This document shows positions 1 through 6,710 of a DNA stretch of 7,040 bases, one piece after another. Positions within the stretch are counted from its first letter, which is position 1. Each line of letters opens with the position of its first letter. The DNA is taken from contig JAEYPY010000184.1 in assembly GCA_023410295.1 (NCBI GenBank), forward strand, positions 1 through 7,040. Direction: 5' to 3'. This DNA comes from Pseudomonadota bacterium (GTDB lineage: Bacteria > Pseudomonadota > Alphaproteobacteria > Caulobacterales > Aquidulcibacteraceae). The position numbers and the translations under genes are program-made. Below the pieces are notes generated by a model, which was not told where the DNA came from, did no database searches, and saw nothing but the letters and a program-made list of their open reading frames with translations.

Positions 1-9
1 ATCACCGCC

Positions 10-53
10 GGGGGGGGGGGGGGGGGGGGTCTCGGCGCCGCCCCCCCCCCCCC
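10..53. repeat. G20 and C13 homopolymer tracts forming an inverted pair
   Basis: A run of 20 G (10-29) is followed, after an 11-base spacer with a GGCGCC core, by a run of 13 C (41-53). The runs are complementary and could fold as a G/C stem, and the G run alone could form a quadruplex. Nothing else in the window is remotely similar; ordinary GC-rich coding DNA does not give 20 identical bases. Either this is a genuine slippage-prone tract or, more likely, a sequencing or assembly artefact such as a two-colour-chemistry poly-G call or a contig-edge error. No gene can be supported across it. Confidence 0.9.
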
Positions 54-79
54 GCTCCTCGGTCGGCACAAAGGGAAAG

Positions 80-108
80 CGCGCCCACCTCCGGCGCGGT
101 TTTTCTTT
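80..108 (+). terminator. Rho-independent terminator candidate, rightward, possibly bidirectional
   Basis: CGCGCC (80-85) pairs perfectly with GGCGCG (93-98) across a 7-base loop, followed by g and then TTTTTCTTT (100-108). This is the classical GC stem plus U-tract for plus-strand transcription, suggesting a rightward gene ends left of or near the window edge. Read leftward, the same stem lies just past the stop of the small minus-strand gene and is followed by CTTTCCCTTT, a weaker U-rich tail, so it could serve convergent transcripts from both sides. The stem is short, which limits confidence. Confidence 0.55.
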
Positions 109-114
109 GCGCGA

Positions 115-366
115 TCAGTAAGCCTCACCCTCGAGAGTGATCGCACGAAGCTCGGCTTCCGCATCCAGCGGTTCGCACGACGAGACGGCGATTCCATCGG
201 ACTCTTCTGAGACGAGGCGTGCGCCATCATTGCACTCCGGGATGGCCAGGGGCGCGTAGATCTCATCGACGACAAGCGCCTGTCGTGGACGAAACTGGTA
301 GGCCAGCAGCACGAAAAGGCACAGCATGACGACAGTGCATGCGGCCATGATGACACGATCAAACAT
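115..366 (-). CDS. Small single-pass membrane protein, unknown function
   Basis: An 83-residue protein that I do not recognise. It starts at ATG 366 with an AGGGG ribosome-binding site (372-376) five bases upstream, and ends at TGA 115-117. Residues 5-23 are one hydrophobic segment (VIM...LLAY), followed by R26 and R28 and then a mostly acidic tail of about 55 residues with two cysteines (C45, C64) that could form a disulfide if the tail is periplasmic. The hydrophobic stretch has no convincing signal-peptidase site, so a membrane-anchored protein is more likely than a secreted one. Topology is ambiguous: the basic residues follow the helix, but the acidic, cysteine-bearing tail favours an outside location. 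It lies 75 bp beyond the stop of the serine hydrolase operon, with its own promoter candidate, so it is probably a separate transcription unit. It could be an accessory subunit or an orphan. Confidence 0.7.
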   Translation of the reverse strand: MFDRVIMAACTVVMLCLFVLLAYQFRPRQALVVDEIYAPLAIPECNDGARLVSEESDGIAVSSCEPLDAEAELRAITLEGEAY

Positions 367-386
367 GGGCGCCCCTGAACGAAGCA

Positions 387-409
387 GCCCTGCGATACTA
401 TCGCAGGGC
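387..409. repeat. Perfect 11-bp inverted repeat (operator or hairpin)
   Basis: The left arm GCCCTGCGATA (387-397) and the right arm TATCGCAGGGC (399-409) are exact reverse complements around a single central base (398). As RNA it would give at least a 9-bp stem with a TACTA loop. There is no U-tract on either side, so it is a poor intrinsic terminator, although it lies 33 bp beyond the stop of the upstream hydrolase gene. It spans the candidate -10 element of the small membrane-protein gene, which suits a repressor operator. Confidence 0.7.
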
Positions 410-423
410 CGCGCCGCTGTCAG
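395..423 (-). promoter_or_regulatory. Sigma70-type promoter candidate for the small membrane-protein gene
   Basis: On the minus strand, CTGACA (423-418, five of six to TTGACA) is separated by exactly 17 bp from TAGTAT (400-395, four of six to TATAAT). Transcription would begin near 388, leaving a leader of roughly 20 nt that contains the AGGGG ribosome-binding site. The -10 box lies in the middle of the perfect palindrome at 387-409. The call rests on consensus match and spacing only. Confidence 0.45.
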
Positions 424-441
424 GTAAGCGCTGGCGCGCCT

Positions 442-2046
442 CTATTCCGCCGCCACCGGCGTGAACTCCAGATCGTGATAATCGAAGCTGAAATCTGCAA
501 GCGGCGAGACCGCCTGCATCTTGATCCGATCGATCGCCCCTTGCGCATCGAGCTGGAACGTCACGTAAGCCGGCTCGATCAGACGATCACGCCAGTCGAC
601 TCGGAAGGTATCGTACTGGAAGTGCGTAAGCTCGCCCGTCATGCCGGGGGTCAGCGTGAAGTCCATCACCAGCTTGCCATCGGCTCGCTGGGTGATGGTC
701 ATCGGCCCGTACCAGGGATCCTGGTAGCGCCCAGCATAGCGCTCTAGCGGCAGCGAAGGTTGCGACGGTGCGGCTGACGCCGTCTGTTGCTGCAGCATCG
801 CCACAGCGCGTTCATCACGCGAGCGGACGAACGTCTGAAACGCCGTGCCCCAATCATAGTACGGGCGCTCGAGATAATGATCGAGCAACTCGTAGGCGAT
901 GCCGAGCGCCGCTTCACCGTCTTCGCTGTTAATGGCGACCGAGAAGCCGACATTGCGCTCGGGGATCAAAATCAGGATCGCCTGCGCACCGAACACTGCG
1001 CCCGTGTGCATGATGAGGCGATGGCCCTGATAGTCGCGCTCGGTCCAGCCCAGCGCGTAGCTGTTGAACTGCGGCGTGGTCGCGGCAATCGGCTCTGGCG
1101 CTTGGCCGAACGGGATGTGAATCCGCGGCGTCCACATTTCGCGCGATTGCGCTTCGCTGAAGAGGCGCCCGCCCTCCGGCAGCGCGCCGCGCGCGAGCTG
1201 GATCGCGATCCAGCGGCCCATGTCGTTGGCGCTTGCAGCAACACCGCCCGCTGGCGCAGCGTTGGCGCCAAGCTCGGGATCGAATTCGGCGCGGCCGCTA
1301 TCGTCCATCACCTCTTGCGTGCCCATGCCGGTCATTGGCCCATCGCGGCGCCCGTGCGGCCAGGCGCGGTTGCGGTTGCGCCGGCGCTCGACGCGATCCG
1401 ACGTTGCCGTCCGCATGCCGGCGGGCACGAGCACGTCTTCGCGCATGAAGCGCTCCCAAGTCTTGCCCGTAACTTCTTCGATCAACTGGCCCGCAACGGC
1501 GTAAAGCACGTTGTCGTAGGCGTAATCGCTGCGGAAGCTCGTCGCCGGCTCGATGTGGCGAAGCGCGCGCACAGTGTCTTCGCGCGAGCGCGATGAGCGC
1601 GGCACGAACATGAGATCGCCCGCGCCGAGGCCCAGCCCGCTCCGGTGCACCAGCAGATCGCGCACCGTCATGTGCCGCGTCACCCACGGATCCCACATTT
1701 CGAAATACGGAATGTGCTCTGTGACCGGATCGTCCCAAGCGATCTCGCCGCGATCGACCAGGACCGCCAGCGCCGCGGTGGTGAAAGCTTTGCCGACCGA
1801 GCCGAGCTGAAAAATCGTATCGGCATCGACCCGCTCGTTCGCGCCAAGCCGGCGCACGCCGAAGCCGCGCGCGAACGTCACGTCGCCGTTCTCGACAATG
1901 GTCACGGAAACGCCGGGCACGCCGACTTGCGTGCGGATTTCCTCAACGCGCTGCGACAGGTTTGCGGGCGGCTCGGCCCAGGCCGCGCCCATCGCCACGC
2001 ACATACTGGCGACCGCCAGCAGCGTAACTCTTGTCTTACCTGCCAT
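442..2046 (-). CDS. Periplasmic serine hydrolase, class C beta-lactamase fold, with C-terminal lipocalin-like domain
   Basis: A 534-residue exported hydrolase of the beta-lactamase/penicillin-binding-protein-like family (AmpC/DD-peptidase/D-aminopeptidase/esterase group). Residues 1-24 form a Sec signal peptide with a likely cut after AWA. The active site is readable: SxxK as S83-V-G-K86 (acylating serine and base lysine), YxN as Y177-D-N179, and the KTG-equivalent H347-T-G349. Residues about 434-534 (LERYAGRYQDPWYG onward) resemble the DUF3471 beta-barrel tail of this family. An arginine-rich loop (about 218-235) follows the YxN helix. The start is ATG 2046 rather than GTG 2049 because a GGGAGGG site (2058-2052) is better spaced to the ATG. 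It is the last gene of the operon, 12 nt after the YkvI-like gene. The substrate cannot be read from sequence: D-amino-acid peptides, esters or amides are all possible. Confidence 0.92.
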   Translation of the reverse strand: MAGKTRVTLLAVASMCVAMGAAWAEPPANLSQRVEEIRTQVGVPGVSVTIVENGDVTFARGFGVRRLGANERVDADTIFQLGSVGKAFTTAALAVLVDRGEIAWDDPVTEHIPYFEMWDPWVTRHMTVRDLLVHRSGLGLGAGDLMFVPRSSRSREDTVRALRHIEPATSFRSDYAYDNVLYAVAGQLIEEVTGKTWERFMREDVLVPAGMRTATSDRVERRRNRNRAWPHGRRDGPMTGMGTQEVMDDSGRAEFDPELGANAAPAGGVAASANDMGRWIAIQLARGALPEGGRLFSEAQSREMWTPRIHIPFGQAPEPIAATTPQFNSYALGWTERDYQGHRLIMHTGAVFGAQAILILIPERNVGFSVAINSEDGEAALGIAYELLDHYLERPYYDWGTAFQTFVRSRDERAVAMLQQQTASAAPSQPSLPLERYAGRYQDPWYGPMTITQRADGKLVMDFTLTPGMTGELTHFQYDTFRVDWRDRLIEPAYVTFQLDAQGAIDRIKMQAVSPLADFSFDYHDLEFTPVAAE

Positions 2047-2051
2047 CACGT

Positions 2052-2058
2052 CCCTCCC
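2052..2058 (-). promoter_or_regulatory. Ribosome-binding site deciding the start of the distal serine hydrolase
   Basis: On the minus strand GGGAGGG lies directly after the TGA stop of the upstream gene (2061-2059) and five bases before ATG 2046. The alternative GTG at 2049 would be only two bases away, too close. The site suggests termination and re-initiation by the same ribosomes. Confidence 0.7.
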
Positions 2059-3180
2059 TCAAGCTTCAGCCGTCGCGCCGCTCTGAGCGCGCGTGCTCCA
2101 CAAACGCCAAACGCCGATCGTCAAAAGCGGCGCAACGAAAACCACCAGCAGCGTGATCGCGAGCGCCCGGTAGCCCTCGGCGATCAAAGTCACGAGCCCG
2201 ATGCGCTCAGCGAGAAAAACCGAGCCGAGCAACACGATGCCGCCGATCATGAGCCGCGCACGCGTCGAAAGCTCTTTATCGCGCCGCGCACGCCACGCGC
2301 CGGCGATGCGCTCATTCAGCCCATGCACGATGCCGACGCCGCTCTCCAGCAGCGCCACCAGGATCATGGCCTGGAACGCCAAGTGGAACGGCGGCATATC
2401 GAGCGCGCGCAACATCACTTCCGACGGCAGCGTCTCGGCGCCGATGCCCGGATAGAAAGCCAGCATGCAAAAGAAGAAGACCAACGCCGGCCAGATCGCC
2501 AAGGGTCCGGCCAGTGCGCCGGCGACGATGGCGTCCTTGCTGCTGGTGAAATGGCGCAGCATCGGCAGGATGGCGACAGCGCCGATGAGGTTGTAGCCGC
2601 CATAAGTGAGCCCGCCCAGCAGCCAGCCATCGCCCAGCGGCGCCGCATCGAGACTGGCCGCCGAACGCTCGCCGAAGGCGGAAAGCGCCAGCACCGCGAA
2701 CACCGCATAAACGGCGTAGAGAAACGGCGTCATATATTTGAAGAGGTTCTCGACCGAGCGGTTGCCGAACGTCGTCACCGCCGCGGTGACGGCAACGAAG
2801 GCGAGCGAGCCCGCCACCACCGGCAAGCCGAAACTCGCCGCACCGATCTCCCCTGCCGCCGCGCCAAACACCGCGAGCAGCAGGATCAGAAACGGGATGT
2901 AGGCGATCTCGAACAGAACCCAGAACGGCCCCAAGAGCCCGCGGAAGAAGGCGCGATAGTCAAAGCCGTTGAAGGCGCGCGCGAACAGGAACGTCACCAC
3001 GCAAATGACGCTCCACACCAGCATGGCGACAACGATCGCCAGCAAGCCGCCAAGCGGCCCGTGCGGCAGGAAGAACTCGGCGAGCTCGCGGCCCGTCGCG
3101 TAGCCGCCGCCGATGACCACGCCCTTGAAGGCGAAGCCCGGCAGCAGGTAGCGCTGAAACCAACTCGCCGGCTGCGCCAT
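2059..3180 (-). CDS. YkvI-like multi-pass membrane protein, probable transporter
   Basis: A 373-residue integral membrane protein with about ten hydrophobic helices (roughly 12-28, 44-66, 82-105, 118-138, 148-168, 186-205, 218-240, 266-288, 309-326, 334-356). The N-terminal segment (residues 14-37), with the glycine-rich core IGGGYATGRELAEFF, is what I associate with the YkvI family, related to LeuT-fold amino-acid carriers, where a broken first helix with such a glycine run contributes to the substrate site. The substrate is not established for the family, so import of an amino acid or related small molecule is inference. ATG 3180 has an AGGAG site (3191-3187) that overlaps the TAG stop of the preceding transporter gene. 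Its place between a peptide transporter and a serine hydrolase suggests it carries a product of peptide breakdown or exchanges an amino acid. Confidence 0.8.
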   Translation of the reverse strand: MAQPASWFQRYLLPGFAFKGVVIGGGYATGRELAEFFLPHGPLGGLLAIVVAMLVWSVICVVTFLFARAFNGFDYRAFFRGLLGPFWVLFEIAYIPFLILLLAVFGAAAGEIGAASFGLPVVAGSLAFVAVTAAVTTFGNRSVENLFKYMTPFLYAVYAVFAVLALSAFGERSAASLDAAPLGDGWLLGGLTYGGYNLIGAVAILPMLRHFTSSKDAIVAGALAGPLAIWPALVFFFCMLAFYPGIGAETLPSEVMLRALDMPPFHLAFQAMILVALLESGVGIVHGLNERIAGAWRARRDKELSTRARLMIGGIVLLGSVFLAERIGLVTLIAEGYRALAITLLVVFVAPLLTIGVWRLWSTRAQSGATAEA

Positions 3181-3186
3181 CGCGCG

Positions 3187-3191
3187 CTCCT
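3187..3191 (-). promoter_or_regulatory. Ribosome-binding site overlapping a stop codon
   Basis: AGGAG on the minus strand shares its first two bases with the TAG stop (3192-3190) of the POT transporter gene and sits six bases before ATG 3180. This favours translational coupling of the two transporter genes. Confidence 0.7.
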
Positions 3192-4491
3192 AGTTCGCCG
3201 TCACGCCGGTTCGCGCGCGGCCCATCCAGAAGAGGATCAGCGCCGCGAGGAACGTCGCGCCGGCGCCGATCATGAAGAAAAGCTCGGTCGGGATGACGCT
3301 CCACAGCGTGCCGATGAAGCCCGCCGAAACGCTGCCGAGGAATTTGGCGATGTACCAGGCGCCCATCATCATCGCCGCGACCTGCACCGGCGAGAGCGTG
3401 CCGATCAGCGCGAGGCCAACCGGCAGCACCAGCAACTCGCCGCATGTCAGCAGCACGAAGTACACAATCACCCAGAGCGAGCTGACCGGCGCGCCGTCCG
3501 CCGCGCTATACGCCAACGCGGCCGCCACCATGATGAGGCAAGCGATGCCGGCGAGCGCGCAGCCGAGCGCCATGCGGCGGAAAAGATTGGGCTCATGCCC
3601 GCTCTCTTTGCGCTTGCGCCAATACGCCATCAGGAACGGCGTCAGCACGATGATCAGCAGCGGATTGAGCGAGGTGAACCAGGGCGCCGGGATCTCGAAA
3701 TCGCCGAGCATTCGCTCGGTGCGCTGATCGAGCCAAAGCGTGATGGTGTTGCCGCTCTGCTCGTAGGCAATGCGGAAGAGAATGACGACGGCGATGACGC
3801 CAATCAGCGTCGCCAGGGCTTTCCAGTCCGCCGGACCAAGCGGCGCGTGTTGTTTCGCTTCGCCCACCACGCGCGCAGGCTCCGGCGGGAGCAGCTTCCG
3901 GAAGCTGAGATACAGCAAAAGCCCCAGCGCCATGCCGAAGCCGGCGGAGGCGAAACCCCAGTGCCAACCATAGAGCTGCGCCAGAAGCGGACAGAGGATG
4001 ATCGCGGTAAAGGCGCCCAGATTGATGCCCATGTAATAGGCGCTGAACGCCTGGTCGCGCCGCGTATCGCCCTCGCGATAGAGCGCGGCGACTTGCACCG
4101 CGAGCGGCGGAATGAAAAGCCCGTTGCCGATCGCCACCAGCGCCAGCGCCGGAAACAGCAGCGACTCGAACGCCATCGCGAAGTGACCGAACATCATCAG
4201 CGTGCCGCCGATGACGACGCTCGTGGTGCGCCCGAGCCAGCGGTCGGCGATGATGCCGCCGAAGAACGGGCTGAAGAACGCACAGCCCGTGTAGAGGCCG
4301 AAGATGATCGACGAGTCCGCCTGCGCGATGCCGATGTGCTGGGTCATGTAGAGCACCAGCATCGCCTGTAGGCCGAAGTACGAGAATTCCGCCCACGTCT
4401 GCGTCAGGAAAAGCACCGTCAGCCCGGGCGGATGTCCGAAGACACTCCGGCCCGAACTCGGCGGCGTTTCCGCAGCTTGGCTGGCGGTCAC
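3190..4491 (-). CDS. POT/PTR2-family (oligopeptide) MFS transporter with atypical coupling residues
   Basis: A 433-residue inner-membrane transporter with about twelve helices, slightly short for bacterial POTs. Family marks: HPPGL before helix 1; G79-GIIADRWLGR at the helix 2-3 loop; FSAYYMGINLGAF (149-161), which fits the PTR2 second signature; EQ in helix 7 (E244); SLNPL (274-278); and GEL in helix 10 (E352). Members normally import di- or tripeptides with protons. Oddities: the helix 1 ExxER motif reads Q31-T-W-A34-E35, and the helix 4 lysine of the usual FFKPN is I127 (LFIPP), so coupling or substrate may differ. The start is GTG 4491, with a weak ribosome-binding site. It follows the anchored hydrolase by 9 nt and in the same frame, pointing to re-initiation, and no internal start precedes helix 1. 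Peptide import fits the hydrolase and epimerase neighbours. Confidence 0.9.
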   Translation of the reverse strand: MTASQAAETPPSSGRSVFGHPPGLTVLFLTQTWAEFSYFGLQAMLVLYMTQHIGIAQADSSIIFGLYTGCAFFSPFFGGIIADRWLGRTTSVVIGGTLMMFGHFAMAFESLLFPALALVAIGNGLFIPPLAVQVAALYREGDTRRDQAFSAYYMGINLGAFTAIILCPLLAQLYGWHWGFASAGFGMALGLLLYLSFRKLLPPEPARVVGEAKQHAPLGPADWKALATLIGVIAVVILFRIAYEQSGNTITLWLDQRTERMLGDFEIPAPWFTSLNPLLIIVLTPFLMAYWRKRKESGHEPNLFRRMALGCALAGIACLIMVAAALAYSAADGAPVSSLWVIVYFVLLTCGELLVLPVGLALIGTLSPVQVAAMMMGAWYIAKFLGSVSAGFIGTLWSVIPTELFFMIGAGATFLAALILFWMGRARTGVTAN

Positions 4492-4500
4492 GTGAAGCGC

Positions 4501-6492
4501 CTAGAAGTTGAAGTTGAAGCTGTAGAAGTTCATCGCCACCGCGAACCAGAGGATCACGATGATCGACAGCACCAGCAACACGCCCCAGATCTTGGCAAAC
4601 CAGGTCGATGGCGCGCGCCACAGCGAGTAATTGGCGAAGGCCGCGCCCGCGAGCGCCAGGATCGGCACGATGCCCGCGACGTAGAGCACGGTCATGAACG
4701 TCGTCGCCGCGCCGCCGGACGTGCTCGTCAGCGAGTCCATCAGCCAGAGCACGAACGCCACCCAGCCGCCGACATAGGCCAGCGAGAGGAGCGCCGCGGC
4801 CGGCGCGAGCCGATGCGCCCGCGCCCGCGCGCCTTCATAGGGGAACGCGGTCTTGTGCACGCGGCGCGCCAGCGCCCGCACCGGCCAACTCAGCAGCGTC
4901 AGCACCAGAACGAGGATCGAGATGCCCAGCAGCGGCGTCAGCAGCGCGCTCGAGCGATACCAAGGCGCGCGCGAGTAAGCGATCGCAAACGAGAGCGGCT
5001 CGAACGCGATGGCCGTCACCTGGCCGTTCTCATCGACGCGCGCACCCATGCGCTCGTCGCTGCCGACCGCTTGCCAAACCCACGGCTCGACCTCGCGCCA
5101 ATGCTTCGGCTGGCCGTTCAGTTCCGGCAGGCCGGGGCCAACGAGATCGCCGTTTGGCAACATCGCCACGCTGGTCTGACCGAGGAAGTACGCCACCAAG
5201 AGCGGGCTCGTGCCCGCGCGCCGCGCGCTTTCATATGCGCCGACAAGCGCCGCGCCATGTTCTTGCGCGGTCGGCAGCGCCACCAGTTCGCCCGGCGCTT
5301 CAGCGCGCGGGAAGTAGCGGTTGACGAATTGCTCCATGAAGGTCCAGCGCAGCAACATCGCGCCCGGCGTTTGCGCGCCGCCCGAGTTCAGCGAAATGAA
5401 GACGCCGACATTCTGATCCATCAGCAGCGACAGATTGGAGTGGAAGAACGTGGTGTCGCCGCCATGCGCGATGATGCGCTGGCCCGCGTAATTCTCCTGG
5501 TAGAAGCCGAGCAGCATGCTGTTCACGCCGGGGAATTGCTGATCCACAGTTTCGTGCATCTGCCGCGCCGTTTCAGGGCTCAGCAGGCCGGCGGCGTTGT
5601 TGAGATGCGAATTCATGAAGAGCGCCATGTCCGCGCCCGTCGTCGTCATCGAGCCAGCGGGAGCCGCCGGGATGAGTTCGAAGAAGCCCGGTTCGCCATC
5701 GGCCACGCTCTTATAGCCTGCCGACATCGCCGCGTTCATCTCTTCCGGCAGCGGCTGCACGAACGTCGAGTTGCGCATGCCGAGCGGTTCGAAAATGTGC
5801 GCCTGAATATAATCGGCAAAGGACTCGCCCGAAACGCGCTCCACCACATAGCCCGCGAGCGCCGTCGCATAATTCGAGTAAGCCGGCATCGTGCCCGGCG
5901 GATAGATGCGGTTCGGGATATGGGTCTTGAGATAATCGCCCAGCGCCGTCTCCCCCGCCGCCGGATCGGAGGTGATGAGGTCGCGGATCACCTCTTCAAA
6001 GCCGGTCGTGTGCGTCATGATCTGACGCATGGTGATCGGCTGGCCTTCGTAATCGGGGATTTCGAAGTCGATATAGGTGTTGATGTCGGCGTCGAGATCG
6101 ATGCGGCCGGCTTCGACCTGCTGCATCACCGCCGTCCAGGTGAAGAGCTTCGAGATTGAGCCCGGACGGAAGAGTGTCGTCTCCGCATCGACGGGCGCGC
6201 GGGTTTCGAGATTGGAATAGCCATAACCGCGATTGGCGATGACTTGGCCGTCGCGCACGATCGTGACCACCGCGCCGGCGATGTCCGAACTCGACAGCGC
6301 GTACGGCATGAAGCCATCGAGCCAAGCATTGAGATCAGTGCTGTTAAGTTGCGGCGCCGGCGACGACGCCGTGGCGGCCGCGGCCTCTTGAACCTGCTCC
6401 GGCGTCACTTGCCCGCTTGCCTGCAGCGCGCCCGCGCTCATGAGCGTCAGCGCCATCAGCGGCGCTTTCCAACTCTTCAGCTTGTCCCACAT
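4501..6492 (-). CDS. Membrane-anchored serine hydrolase, class C beta-lactamase fold, with four C-terminal helices
   Basis: A 663-residue hydrolase, first gene of the operon. Residues 1-25 form a signal peptide (likely cut after ALQA), followed by an Ala-rich linker and the catalytic domain at about 52-395. The active site is readable: SxxK as S112-I-S-K115, YxN as Y205-S-N207, and the KTG-equivalent H343-G-G345. A beta-rich region (about 405-510) follows, then four hydrophobic helices (about 516-537, 566-586, 600-622, 634-654) and an aromatic end (NFYSFNFNF). The catalytic part should face the periplasm, tethered to the inner membrane. ATG 6492 is chosen over an upstream TTG at 6522 because GGGGAGA lies seven to eight bases before it and the signal peptide then starts cleanly. 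Family members include DD-peptidases, D-aminopeptidases and esterases; the substrate here is unknown. It differs from the operon's second hydrolase in its C-terminal half. Confidence 0.92.
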   Translation of the reverse strand: MWDKLKSWKAPLMALTLMSAGALQASGQVTPEQVQEAAAATASSPAPQLNSTDLNAWLDGFMPYALSSSDIAGAVVTIVRDGQVIANRGYGYSNLETRAPVDAETTLFRPGSISKLFTWTAVMQQVEAGRIDLDADINTYIDFEIPDYEGQPITMRQIMTHTTGFEEVIRDLITSDPAAGETALGDYLKTHIPNRIYPPGTMPAYSNYATALAGYVVERVSGESFADYIQAHIFEPLGMRNSTFVQPLPEEMNAAMSAGYKSVADGEPGFFELIPAAPAGSMTTTGADMALFMNSHLNNAAGLLSPETARQMHETVDQQFPGVNSMLLGFYQENYAGQRIIAHGGDTTFFHSNLSLLMDQNVGVFISLNSGGAQTPGAMLLRWTFMEQFVNRYFPRAEAPGELVALPTAQEHGAALVGAYESARRAGTSPLLVAYFLGQTSVAMLPNGDLVGPGLPELNGQPKHWREVEPWVWQAVGSDERMGARVDENGQVTAIAFEPLSFAIAYSRAPWYRSSALLTPLLGISILVLVLTLLSWPVRALARRVHKTAFPYEGARARAHRLAPAAALLSLAYVGGWVAFVLWLMDSLTSTSGGAATTFMTVLYVAGIVPILALAGAAFANYSLWRAPSTWFAKIWGVLLVLSIIVILWFAVAMNFYSFNFNF

Positions 6493-6500
6493 GTCGCCGT

Positions 6501-6507
6501 TCTCCCC
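6501..6507 (-). promoter_or_regulatory. Ribosome-binding site deciding the start of the anchored serine hydrolase
   Basis: GGGGAGA on the minus strand ends eight bases before ATG 6492. The alternative in-frame TTG at 6522 has no comparable site and would place a polar GPARGENGD stretch before the signal peptide. Confidence 0.7.
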
Positions 6508-6559
6508 GCGGGCCGGCCCCAAACCGGTCCGCTAGCAGAATTGCCGAGCATTTCAGCTT

Positions 6560-6588
6560 TTGCAACCCCCTTTGCATATTTGCATAAT
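6560..6588 (+). promoter_or_regulatory. Sigma70-type promoter candidate for the epimerase gene
   Basis: TTGCAA (6560-6565, four of six to TTGACA) and CATAAT (6583-6588, five of six to TATAAT) are separated by 17 bp. Transcription would start near 6595, leaving a leader of about 144 nt before TTG 6739. The tandem TTTGCATA repeats (6571-6586) fall in the spacer and overlap the -10, so a protein bound there would be placed to block polymerase. This is a consensus match only. Confidence 0.4.
6570..6586. repeat. Tandem TTTGCATA repeat, candidate operator, first copy
   Basis: The octamer TTTGCATA occurs twice head to tail (6571-6578 and 6579-6586). With the preceding C, the 14-mer CTTTGCATATTTGC (6570-6583) matches, at 11 of 14 positions, the minus-strand sequence at 6724-6711. 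A related TTTTGCAA lies at 6558-6565. Direct half-sites with an 8-bp step in a divergent promoter region suggest a transcription-factor site; the factor is not identified. Confidence 0.5.
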
Positions 6589-6710
6589 CGGGTCGGAATT
6601 TTTTTCTAACGTTTTTTCCGCTACTTAACATACGTCCGCGCCTCTGCTCGTCAGTTTGCGACGAGTTGCACCGTGGCGTTTTTCGCATTTTCCACTAGAG
6701 TTGCATTTCC

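Noticed and set aside
1..121. Possible plus-strand coding end (open frame to TAA at 119-121)
   Set aside because: It would pass through both homopolymer runs as poly-Gly and poly-Pro and through the terminator stem, and no family signal is visible. The frame is unreliable if the run lengths are wrong.
1987..2046. Lipoprotein signal in the distal serine hydrolase (Cys16 in the hydrophobic stretch)
   Set aside because: The residues before the cysteine (V-A-S-M) do not fit a lipobox, because position -1 is Met, and a normal signal-peptidase I site AWA follows at 22-24.
1645..4371. A 908-codon open frame on the plus strand, antisense to three operon genes
   Set aside because: The translation is almost entirely Arg, His, Glu, Gln and Ala with no domain-like pattern. 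This is what the complement of GC-rich membrane-protein codons gives. The minus-strand genes have clear motifs, starts and ribosome-binding sites.
4432..6159. A 575-codon open frame on the plus strand, antisense to the anchored serine hydrolase
   Set aside because: Same Arg/His-rich low-complexity composition, and it overlaps a gene with readable SxxK, YxN and HGG motifs. It is a shadow of GC-rich codon bias.
6599..6620. T-runs in the divergent region as an intrinsic terminator
   Set aside because: No GC-rich stem directly precedes either T-run on the plus strand, nor is there one on the minus strand, so these are more likely just AT-rich promoter DNA.
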